Source: Rickettsiales bacterium (GTDB lineage Bacteria; Pseudomonadota; Alphaproteobacteria; Rickettsiales; UBA1997). Taken from it: DNA of 23,463 nt. The notes below the pieces were generated by a model. It was not told the origin of the DNA. It ran no database searches and saw nothing but the letters and a program-made list of their open reading frames with translations. How positions within the stretch are numbered: position 1 is the stretch's first letter; each line of letters starts with the position of its first letter. The translations under genes and the position numbers were made by a program. Shown here piece after piece: positions 16,513 through 23,463 of the stretch. Location of the stretch: the NCBI GenBank assembly GCA_947487845.1, contig CANKYC010000007.1, positions 1 to 23,463 of the forward strand, read 5' to 3'.

Positions 16513-17394
16513 TTAAATTTTACTTCTTATTGCGACTTCTCTCTTGCGAACTTGTTCAATTGGAACCGATGAGTTACCGTCAGAATAGTTTTGTTCAACA
16601 TTTGCGTACATGTCTAAAGCTTTTTGGAATTGAGAAGTTTTGTCATAAATCACCGCCAAATTATATTGGTAATCAGCATTAGTCGGATCAATTGAAATAG
16701 CTTTTTGTAATAAAATTATGGCTTGGTCATAATTCTTAATTCTGTCATAAGCAACTGCAGCTTGTGCAAAAATATAGGCCGACCCAGGATTTTGAACTGT
16801 TAAGCGCGAAAGCAAATAAACAGCATCTCTTGGGGATTCTTCAACTAAAACTGACAAAAGATTTCCGATTATTTCTTCCTGATTTGTTGGATTAGTTTTT
16901 AATAATTGATAATATAAGGTTTTAGCTTGGCGAAATTGTCCGATTTTTTGATAAACAACTGCCAGTGAAAATTTGTCGTAAGAATTATCAGGCTCAATGC
17001 TTAAAACCTGTTTATAAAGCTCAATTGCAGCTTCATATTGACCTGTTAACGCAGCATTATAAGCCAGTTTTTCTTTTTCTTTAACATCAAGATTAAGTGC
17101 TTTTGAATCAGTAACTGTAATGTCCATGTCGCTTGGGCCATCGCTTTTCTCATCAGTTATGCCAGCTTTAATTGTATAATCACTTTTTCTTGGCTTATTT
17201 TTTTTTGCAGCAAAAGCGTTAATTTCTTCGCGTGATCCTTGATCGAAAAGTAGGGTTTTTTCTATTTCTTTAACTACATCATTTGTCGAAACATAACTTT
17301 CCGCAGAAGCTGCGCCTGAAGTTATTTGCAAAGAAATTAGCGCAAAAAAAACCGTAAAATTTCTCGATAAGAAGCGAATAAAATTATTTAACAT
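16513..17394 (-). CDS. Secreted tetratricopeptide-repeat protein
   Basis: A 293-residue protein with a signal peptide: a basic N-terminus, hydrophobic stretch FFALISLQI and a likely cut after ASA (residues 29-31), so probably periplasmic. There is no lipobox cysteine. A charged, low-conservation stretch (32-105) precedes at least four TPR units, near 106-139, 140-173, 205-238 and 240-273, with a degenerate one between. Repeat signatures include AYNAALTGQYEAAIELYKQV and NLAVIYDKTSQFQKALDMY. The C-terminus is basic (QVRKREVAIRSKI). TPR domains are protein-interaction scaffolds. Its place next to pilT suggests a pilus or envelope role like PilF/PilW, but it lacks the lipidation site of PilF, so I leave it unnamed. 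Confidence 0.85.
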   Translation of the reverse strand: MLNNFIRFLSRNFTVFFALISLQITSGAASAESYVSTNDVVKEIEKTLLFDQGSREEINAFAAKKNKPRKSDYTIKAGITDEKSDGPSDMDITVTDSKALNLDVKEKEKLAYNAALTGQYEAAIELYKQVLSIEPDNSYDKFSLAVVYQKIGQFRQAKTLYYQLLKTNPTNQEEIIGNLLSVLVEESPRDAVYLLSRLTVQNPGSAYIFAQAAVAYDRIKNYDQAIILLQKAISIDPTNADYQYNLAVIYDKTSQFQKALDMYANVEQNYSDGNSSVPIEQVRKREVAIRSKI

Positions 17395-17409
17395 TGCCTT
17401 TGATTTTTT

Positions 17410-19284
17410 TTAAAATTTATTCTTGATATAGACCATCACCGCCATTATGGAAGCGGGCGTTATTCCTTGTATTTTGAAGGCTGCGGCAATAGTTGCTGGA
17501 CGAAATTTTTTTAATTTCTCACGCACTTCAAGCGACAGACTTTGAATATTGTTATAGTCAAGATCAAGTGGAATTTTCATATTCTCATCTTGACGAAAAA
17601 CCGCCAAGTCTTGTTCTTGGCGCTTCAGATAAGAACTATATAGCGCATTGATAGAAATTTGATTTTTTATTTTTGCATCAATTTGAGAAATTTCTTCTGG
17701 CCAGATTTTTTTAAGCGCTTCAAAATTAATTTCCGGAAAAGCCAAAAGCTGCATCGCATTTCGCACCAGACCATCTTGTTTCATCAAAATTCCATATTCC
17801 GTAATTTTAGTGGGAGAAATTTTTAAACCTTCGAGCAAATTAGTTTTTTCTTCGATCGCTAATTTTTTTTCGTAAAAAAACTTTTCGCGCTCACTTTTTA
17901 CAACGCCGATTTTTATTCCCATTTCGGTTAGACGCATATCAGCATTGTCAGCGCGAATGCTTAAACGATATTCGGCGCGCGAAGTTAACATGCGATAAGG
18001 TTCATTGGTTCCAAGCGTTGTCAAATCATCAATCATCACACCGATATAGCTGGAAGCGCGGTTTAAAATAAATTCTTCTTTCGAGCCGCTTGCAACTAAA
18101 GCAGCGTTAATTCCAGCGACAATTCCCTGCCCCGCGGCTTCTTCGTAGCCCGTGGTTCCATTAATTTGTCCGGCAAAAAATAGGCCGCGAATTTTTTTGG
18201 TTTCAAGAGTTGGCAAAAGTTCGCGCGGATCAACAAAATCATATTCAATCGCGTAACCGGCTTGCGTAACGCGGCAATTTTCTAAACCCGGAATTGTTTT
18301 TAAAAACTCAATTTGAACATCAAGTGGCAGCGAAGTTGAAATGCCATTTGGATAAATAAGATCGCTGTTTAAACCTTCTGGCTCTAAGAAAATCTGATGA
18401 CGCTCTTTGTCAAAAAAGCGATGAATTTTATCTTCAATCGACGGACAATAACGCGGGCCAACGCCTTCAATATGTCCACCATACATTGCAGATTTATGAA
18501 GATTATTTTTGATAATTTCGTGAGTTTTTTGGTTGGTGTAAGTTATATAACAATGAATCTGCGGCACCTTGATTTCATTATTCATATAAGAAAAAGGCTG
18601 CGGCGGAGCGTCACCAGCTTGCTCTTCCAAACCGGCAAAATTAATTGAATTTTTATCAATGCGCGGCGGCGTTCCAGTTTTAAGGCGCGCCAGCATGAAA
18701 TTGTGAGCTTCTAAAGTTTTGGAAATTCCATAAGATGGATTTTCGCCAACGCGACCAGCGGGAGTTTTTTGATCTCCAATATGAATTACGCCGCGCAAAA
18801 AAGTTCCGGTTGTTAAAATAACTGAAGGCGCAGAAATTTTTTGACCATCATCCAAAACCACGCCACAAGCGCGACCATATTTAATTTGAATATCTTCAAC
18901 TGAAGCAAAAGCAATTTCGAGGTTTTCGTAATTTTCTAAAATTTTATTTACCGCCTTTTTATAAAGCTCGCGATCAGCTTGCGCACGGGGCGAATGAACC
19001 GCCGGTCCTTTAGAAGCATTTAAAATACGAAAATGAATTCCAGCTTCGTCAATTGCTTTTGCCATTACGCCATCAAGCGCATCAACCTCTTTTACAATTG
19101 TTCCTTTCGCAACTCCGCCAATTGCAGGGTTACAAGACATCTCGCCTAAATTTTCTAACTTCTTTGTGATTAAAAGCGTTGAACTTCCCATCCTCGCCGC
19201 AGCACAAGCCGCCTCGATGCCGGCATGACCGGCACCGATTACAATGACATCAAATTTTGGGTTGGGATTTTTAGTGGAAAACAT
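17410..19284 (-). CDS. mnmG: tRNA uridine-5-carboxymethylaminomethyl modification enzyme MnmG (GidA)
   Basis: MnmG works with MnmE to place carboxymethylaminomethyl on the wobble uridine of certain tRNAs, using FAD, methylene-THF and NADH. The 624-residue length is normal. FAD-binding VIGAGHAGIEAA is at 15-26, followed by the conserved CNPAIGGVAKG (about 51-61). Signature GPRYCPSIEDKIHRF and AGQINGTTGYEEAAGQG identify the family. The C-terminal MnmE-binding helical domain ends with KKFRPATIAAAFKIQGITPAS. The start is 9 bases after the stop of the large unidentified gene. In many alphaproteobacteria mnmG lies with mnmE, rsmG and parAB; none of these is adjacent here. Confidence 0.98.
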   Translation of the reverse strand: MFSTKNPNPKFDVIVIGAGHAGIEAACAAARMGSSTLLITKKLENLGEMSCNPAIGGVAKGTIVKEVDALDGVMAKAIDEAGIHFRILNASKGPAVHSPRAQADRELYKKAVNKILENYENLEIAFASVEDIQIKYGRACGVVLDDGQKISAPSVILTTGTFLRGVIHIGDQKTPAGRVGENPSYGISKTLEAHNFMLARLKTGTPPRIDKNSINFAGLEEQAGDAPPQPFSYMNNEIKVPQIHCYITYTNQKTHEIIKNNLHKSAMYGGHIEGVGPRYCPSIEDKIHRFFDKERHQIFLEPEGLNSDLIYPNGISTSLPLDVQIEFLKTIPGLENCRVTQAGYAIEYDFVDPRELLPTLETKKIRGLFFAGQINGTTGYEEAAGQGIVAGINAALVASGSKEEFILNRASSYIGVMIDDLTTLGTNEPYRMLTSRAEYRLSIRADNADMRLTEMGIKIGVVKSEREKFFYEKKLAIEEKTNLLEGLKISPTKITEYGILMKQDGLVRNAMQLLAFPEINFEALKKIWPEEISQIDAKIKNQISINALYSSYLKRQEQDLAVFRQDENMKIPLDLDYNNIQSLSLEVREKLKKFRPATIAAAFKIQGITPASIMAVMVYIKNKF

Positions 19285-19293
19285 TGGGTTAGA

Positions 19294-22200
19294 TTATCTT
19301 ACTATTGAAGGCCTAATATTTTCCCTATTCCTCGGCAATTTAGGATTAACATCATCCAATTTAGTAGCTCCTCTTGCAAAAAAAGAGTTAGAAGGCTTCT
19401 CAATACCACTTCCCACGCCAGTAAAATCAAGTGGGATAGAGATATGTTCTTCACCCTTTTCTCCTAAAGGCACTATAAGTTTTGTATTTTTACATTCATT
19501 TTCAGCGCGACCAAATAATTTTTTAGCTTCATTTTTTAAATCATCACCATTCATATTACTAGCTCCAGCTCTGCTTTTAATTAGCGTTTCGATGATATCG
19601 GGAGTTAATTCCTGAAATTTCTCGTTTCCAGCAGAACCACTTATAATAAAAGGCTCGGGTTCGTGAATCACTTCTCCATCATTAGTTGAAAGTTTTACAT
19701 ATAGAGAAATAGAGCCGCCATCCGGTAATAAAATTTTATTCATTTCAACAAATTGCTCCTGTTCATCCTGAACCTTAGAATCAACATTAACTTGAAAACC
19801 GGGTCTTAGATTAATTACCTCTTCTTTTTCATTAAAACCAATGGCTTTTGTCACTACTTTTTTCTTACCAATTGTGGTTTCGGGCTTATCGGCATTATAA
19901 GAAAGCGTCTTTCCTTTATGCATTATTGATACTTTGCGTTCAATGTCGGGCTCTTCTTCGCGATTAGCATTATTAACTTGTGAAGTGACTTTAATCTGCA
20001 TTTTTTGATATTGAGCCATAATGGTTTCAACACTTCCGGGATAAGGATTGCCTTTTTCTTTCATTAACTCCAAATGAGCTTTTAACGCGGACGGAGAAGC
20101 CTCAACATGAGTATATATTTGGGTTTTTGGATCAAGAAAGGAGATTGTGTTTTGATCGATTACTGTATCACCCCTTTTATATTCTTTGGGAACCGCTTTG
20201 CCATCTTCCCAAACCGTCATCATTCCATCTTTTTTACAAACCCGACATCCGATGTAGCAATGAAAACTCCCATCAATATAAGGATAAGCTTCTGTATTAC
20301 CCGGTAAATCAGCATCATCTCCAACGCCGCTATAATTAAAAGCTACCGATACGATATTGGTTCCTCTAGGTCTGTGAAATCCCACCCCATTTACATGAGA
20401 ATGCGGCACTGGAGCTTTTAAAAGTTTGCTAACATCTCTCTTATACGCCTCTTTATCTTCGCCTCCATATATATAGCCTTTTTTCGCATGCGCCTTAGCC
20501 ATATCTTCTGCTATGCTATTTACTTCAGAACTATCGAGACCATTAATCATCTCATTTTTGATCGATTTCTCAACCGAGTTAGCCATTTTATGTGAATTGT
20601 TGCATGATGCTGAATATCTGGCTGATTCTTTTTCTTTATCTGTGGCATTTTCTAACTTCTCTTTTCGACTATCCGCCTTTTTCTTCATACCAAATTCTTT
20701 TTCGGCAAGATCTTGAGCAGTATTGATTTGGTTAGAAGTTGCTGAAGTTAGTTTTTTTGCAATATCTTGCGGATCTTCATTTTTTTTAGTAAGCGAGTCA
20801 GCAAGTTCCTTGATTTTATTTCCTTCGGATAGATTTGGCAAATCATCTAAATAAGTATTAAGTTTAGGTTTTGGTGACCATTTTTTCTTATCTTCGAATG
20901 TTGCATTATCATTTATTTTAAGACACTCAATAGCATTATCTAACTTTTGAGTCTGAAGTGCAATGTTTAATTCCGATCTTGCCTTAATTGATTCTTCTTG
21001 TTCTTCACATTCCGGTTCTGCACTACTAATTTCTTTTAACTCTCTAATTTCTTTTAACTTTTTTTTTAAAGATTCATTTTCTTTTTCGATTATAGCATTT
21101 TTCTCTTCTTCAAGATGGAAAATAATCTCCTTAGCCGCATCCATCTTTAAAACAACTTCCAAAGCTTGATTAAAAGAATCATCAATAACAACCGTTCTAG
21201 ATTTTGCTGCATCAAATTTCTTTTTTTCACCATCATTAAAATCAATGCCTTTCGGAAGCGCGATATCTAAGTTGTTATATAAATTTAAGAAAATAAGCCT
21301 ATCATCAACCGTAAAATTATCATAATATTTAGTCTGTAACTTATTCACAATATCCTTGCGAACTTCTATAGCAGCAATTTCATTATCTATGATTTTAATT
21401 TTATTTGAGTCAACCCAAGCTTCATTTTTATAACGCTCCTTAGCACTATTCAAAACTTCCAAAGTTTCATCTAATGCACTAGTTTTTATAGCAGCTTCAA
21501 GACCTTGATCAAAGAACTTATTCCCGCCTTCTATAATTTCACGAAACTCCGCATGAGAAATAAAATTTTTCGTAACACCTCTTGCCGAAGAAGTTACAAC
21601 ACAATGTCTCTGATTTTCTCCCTCGCCAATACAAACAATTGAAGATAATAAACGGTTGTCCTTCTTATCCCATCCCTTACCAGCTATATCTGCATCTTGA
21701 GAAAACTCGTTTAAATCTTTATAATTAAAAACTGTAAGACCATTTTCATATTGAGTTATGGACTTATCTCCGCGACCCCTAATTTCGGGAATCAAAAAAT
21801 GATTGTCACCATTACTCACATAATGATTATCTACGAGATATTTGTAAGTTACATTTTTTGTTTTGCCATTTTCATCACTTGTTTGCCATTCACTTTTAGC
21901 ATCATCTTTTTTGCCAGGCTTTGCTTCAGCTAATTTTTTGACTTGCTCCATCATTTCAGCCATCTGTTGCAGAGAGTCTTTTTGCCAAGTAGTTTGAGCC
22001 AAATTGGCTTCTTTCGCTTCTTTTAGAATGTCTTTAATTTGATTTTGTATATCATTCATCTTATCTAATGAACTCGCGTTTCCGATTCGCGCTTGTTCAA
22101 GAATTTCTTTCATTGTTTCTATAAGTTTATTCACCTGATCTCGGGAGGCGACCGGACTATTTTCGTTTACTGGATCTGATTTTTTATTTTCTGACACTTT

Positions 22201-23133
22201 TTGTCTAACGCGATGCCCCCGATAAATTCTTTGAATCACTAAACCAGCTTTTTCTCTATCTTTAGGTTCTCTATTTTTAATATCCCCCACGATTTTATCA
22301 AAAGCGATTTGATTAAAAGTGAAATTCTTATCTGCTTTCAACTCTTCTTCTTTTGCGTTTTTTACCGCCGAAGAAAAAAGACTTTTGTTGTAATATTTTG
22401 GAACCAGATTGTCTTGTTTCAGCTTTTCAAGGTGATCACTTATCAGATCATCTACAATAGTTTTTGTGGTAACTTTTTCTGGTGGGGTCTTCTTCGCAGC
22501 TGACTCAATTGACTTGCGAACTAATCCTACAAAAGATTTATATTCATAATCTTCTGGGATTTCTTTTTCTTCTTTTAGCTCATTAAATTTGGCGTATAAC
22601 CAAAGATCTTGTACACTATCCTTTTCATAAGAATTATCTATCTCCGAGAAAAAACCTGCTTCAAAAGTAGGATGAAGCTCATCATTAAAAACAGCTCCTG
22701 GAACAAAAATCTTCTCATCTTCAAAATAAGATAACAATAAACGTTGGTAAAAAAACTTTTGCGCCTTTTCTTTTGTGAGTTTGGTAGAATCAACTTTTTT
22801 AAGCCAAGGATTTGGCTCATCTTTCTCAAATCCAACTTTTTTCTTTATTTCCAAAGGTGATGGTTTAGTAGCGCCCGACAACCCAGTAACACTTTGAACA
22901 AGACCCCAAAATTGAGTTGTTGTTTGATCGGCTTTTTTACCAAGCAATTCTTCGCGGAACTGATTTACCGATTTTTCTCCATCATAAAAAAGCTTTTCCT
23001 GAGGTTGGTTATTGTCAGTATTATTTGCCGCATCAAACTTAGATAATAAAGTAGGAACATCCTTACCATCTTTTGATTTTATAATTGCTTTTACAAGTTC
23101 ATTTAAATTTTCTGCCGTTGTTTCTAATGCCAT
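19294..23133 (-). CDS. Large protein of unknown function with an IQ (calmodulin-binding-like) motif
   Basis: I do not recognise a family for this 1279-residue protein. It has no signal peptide and no clear membrane helix and is rich in Lys, Glu, Asp and Asn. Visible parts are a helical N-terminal region (1-290); an exact IQ motif at 300-313 (I300-Q301, R305-G306, R310, V313) preceded by a basic segment; a likely coiled coil at 335-405; a mixed region of about 425-545 (with C501, C511); a second coiled coil at about 655-735; a polar linker; a segment with H911, H913, H920 and H958-C959-x3-C963-x2-C966 (possible metal site); then beta-rich sequence to an arginine-rich end (R1268, R1270, R1274, R1279). 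The IQ motif is characteristic of eukaryotic myosins and scaffold proteins, so a host-directed role is possible. It lies 9 bases before mnmG, so it is probably in its transcript. ATG 23133 is the only plausible start. Confidence 0.85.
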   Translation of the reverse strand: MALETTAENLNELVKAIIKSKDGKDVPTLLSKFDAANNTDNNQPQEKLFYDGEKSVNQFREELLGKKADQTTTQFWGLVQSVTGLSGATKPSPLEIKKKVGFEKDEPNPWLKKVDSTKLTKEKAQKFFYQRLLLSYFEDEKIFVPGAVFNDELHPTFEAGFFSEIDNSYEKDSVQDLWLYAKFNELKEEKEIPEDYEYKSFVGLVRKSIESAAKKTPPEKVTTKTIVDDLISDHLEKLKQDNLVPKYYNKSLFSSAVKNAKEEELKADKNFTFNQIAFDKIVGDIKNREPKDREKAGLVIQRIYRGHRVRQKVSENKKSDPVNENSPVASRDQVNKLIETMKEILEQARIGNASSLDKMNDIQNQIKDILKEAKEANLAQTTWQKDSLQQMAEMMEQVKKLAEAKPGKKDDAKSEWQTSDENGKTKNVTYKYLVDNHYVSNGDNHFLIPEIRGRGDKSITQYENGLTVFNYKDLNEFSQDADIAGKGWDKKDNRLLSSIVCIGEGENQRHCVVTSSARGVTKNFISHAEFREIIEGGNKFFDQGLEAAIKTSALDETLEVLNSAKERYKNEAWVDSNKIKIIDNEIAAIEVRKDIVNKLQTKYYDNFTVDDRLIFLNLYNNLDIALPKGIDFNDGEKKKFDAAKSRTVVIDDSFNQALEVVLKMDAAKEIIFHLEEEKNAIIEKENESLKKKLKEIRELKEISSAEPECEEQEESIKARSELNIALQTQKLDNAIECLKINDNATFEDKKKWSPKPKLNTYLDDLPNLSEGNKIKELADSLTKKNEDPQDIAKKLTSATSNQINTAQDLAEKEFGMKKKADSRKEKLENATDKEKESARYSASCNNSHKMANSVEKSIKNEMINGLDSSEVNSIAEDMAKAHAKKGYIYGGEDKEAYKRDVSKLLKAPVPHSHVNGVGFHRPRGTNIVSVAFNYSGVGDDADLPGNTEAYPYIDGSFHCYIGCRVCKKDGMMTVWEDGKAVPKEYKRGDTVIDQNTISFLDPKTQIYTHVEASPSALKAHLELMKEKGNPYPGSVETIMAQYQKMQIKVTSQVNNANREEEPDIERKVSIMHKGKTLSYNADKPETTIGKKKVVTKAIGFNEKEEVINLRPGFQVNVDSKVQDEQEQFVEMNKILLPDGGSISLYVKLSTNDGEVIHEPEPFIISGSAGNEKFQELTPDIIETLIKSRAGASNMNGDDLKNEAKKLFGRAENECKNTKLIVPLGEKGEEHISIPLDFTGVGSGIEKPSNSFFARGATKLDDVNPKLPRNRENIRPSIVR

Positions 23134-23183
23134 AACAAATTGTATTAATTTAAAATTAAGATTTTTTCTACTTTAGCACTAAA

Positions 23184-23212
23184 CTTAAAACCCTTTCACA
23201 AAGCAAGTGCAA
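23184..23212 (-). promoter_or_regulatory. Weak sigma-70-type promoter candidate for the large IQ-motif gene
   Basis: On the minus strand TTGCAC (23212-23207) and TTTAAG (23189-23184) are 17 bases apart in the 87-bp gap between zapE and the large gene. Each box matches four of six consensus bases. In DNA this AT-rich such matches arise by chance, so confidence is low. No hairpin terminator for zapE is visible in the gap. Confidence 0.25.
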
Positions 23213-23220
23213 GCAAAATT

Positions 23221-23463
23221 TTACTTAAAATTCACCTTACTTTCCTGCCAATATTGATCAGATTTTATTTCATTTAAGCGTGAAACCGTTCTAGCAAAGG
23301 CTTTAGAACCAATTCCGCTTTCGTAAATTTTTTCTGATTTAGTTTTCGCCAAAACAATTAATGCTGTTTTATTTTCGTAAACTTCATCAATAAAAAGCAC
23401 AAAACGCCGCGCTTCATTTACGTCTTCAGAAATAAGCTTTGGGACTTTTAATAAAAAAATCAA
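23221..23463 (-). CDS. zapE: Cell division protein ZapE / AFG1-family ATPase, C-terminal part
   Basis: Only the last 80 or so codons lie in the window; the start is beyond the right edge. The segment NEARRFVLFIDEVYENKTAL followed by AKTKSEKIY and then FARTVSRLNEIKSDQYW matches the C-terminal part of the AFG1/ZapE AAA+ family, where an R-R-F-x-x-x-I-D-x-x-Y stretch and R-T-x-S-R-L are strongly conserved (the latter includes the arginine finger region). In E. coli ZapE acts on the FtsZ ring during division; the mitochondrial AFG1 homologue is linked to respiratory complex turnover. The Walker motifs are outside the window. It is on the same strand as the large IQ-motif gene, 87 bp upstream. Confidence 0.85.
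   Translation of the reverse strand: MIFLLKVPKLISEDVNEARRFVLFIDEVYENKTALIVLAKTKSEKIYESGIGSKAFARTVSRLNEIKSDQYWQESKVNFK

Noticed and set aside
16513..17394. PilF/PilW pilotin assignment for the TPR protein
   Set aside because: TPRs and the pilT neighbour fit, but there is no lipobox cysteine at the end of the signal peptide, and TPR proteins are too varied to name on context alone.
20236..20259. Radical SAM C-x3-C-x2-C motif in the large protein
   Set aside because: The cysteine spacing fits, but it lies near residue 960 without the TIM-barrel motifs expected after it, such as the GGE-type strand. A simple metal site or chance is more likely.

Overview
The window is AT-rich DNA (roughly one third G+C by eye) that is almost fully coding. 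It most resembles an alphaproteobacterium, probably a host-associated Rickettsiales-type bacterium. The basis is an sdhCDAB operon with alphaproteobacterial-type proteins, a ZapE/AFG1 ATPase, MnmG, two amino-acid permeases, weak or absent Shine-Dalgarno sequences before many genes, and two large proteins of a kind seen in intracellular bacteria. The assignment is inferred from gene content and protein character, not from a database search.

Region 1 (1-2270): the 3' end of a very large gene for a tandem AAA+ (dynein/midasin-like) protein, entering from outside the window. Its reading frame is interrupted by one TAA at 1019-1021 and is otherwise open for almost 400 more codons in the same frame, so this looks like a recent nonsense mutation. 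The 3' end runs into short degenerate repeats.

Region 2 (2272-6538, minus strand): gmd, folK and clpB, read in that order. A compact 154-bp element lies between gmd and folK. It has 33-bp perfect inverted arms, each itself a hairpin, around five 17-bp AT-rich tandem repeats, and resembles a REPIN or MITE.

Region 3 (6726-12628, plus strand): sdhC-sdhD-sdhA-sdhB-proC-GT-C membrane protein-rnhA, tightly packed with several overlaps. It probably starts from an extended -10 promoter at about 6592-6618 in the divergent gap with gmd.

Region 4 (12635-23463, minus strand): read from the right, the 3' end of zapE, a 1279-residue protein I cannot assign to a family, mnmG, a secreted TPR protein, pilT, and two adjacent paralogous APC amino-acid permeases. 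Gaps from the large gene onward are 9-38 bp, so it is probably co-transcribed with mnmG and the rest.

The most unusual item is the 1279-residue protein. It has a textbook eukaryote-type IQ (calmodulin-binding) motif at residues 300-313, coiled coils, a His/Cys cluster, and an arginine-rich C-terminus compatible with a type IV secretion signal. It is a good candidate for an undescribed host-directed protein. No tRNA, rRNA, CRISPR array or insertion sequence was seen.
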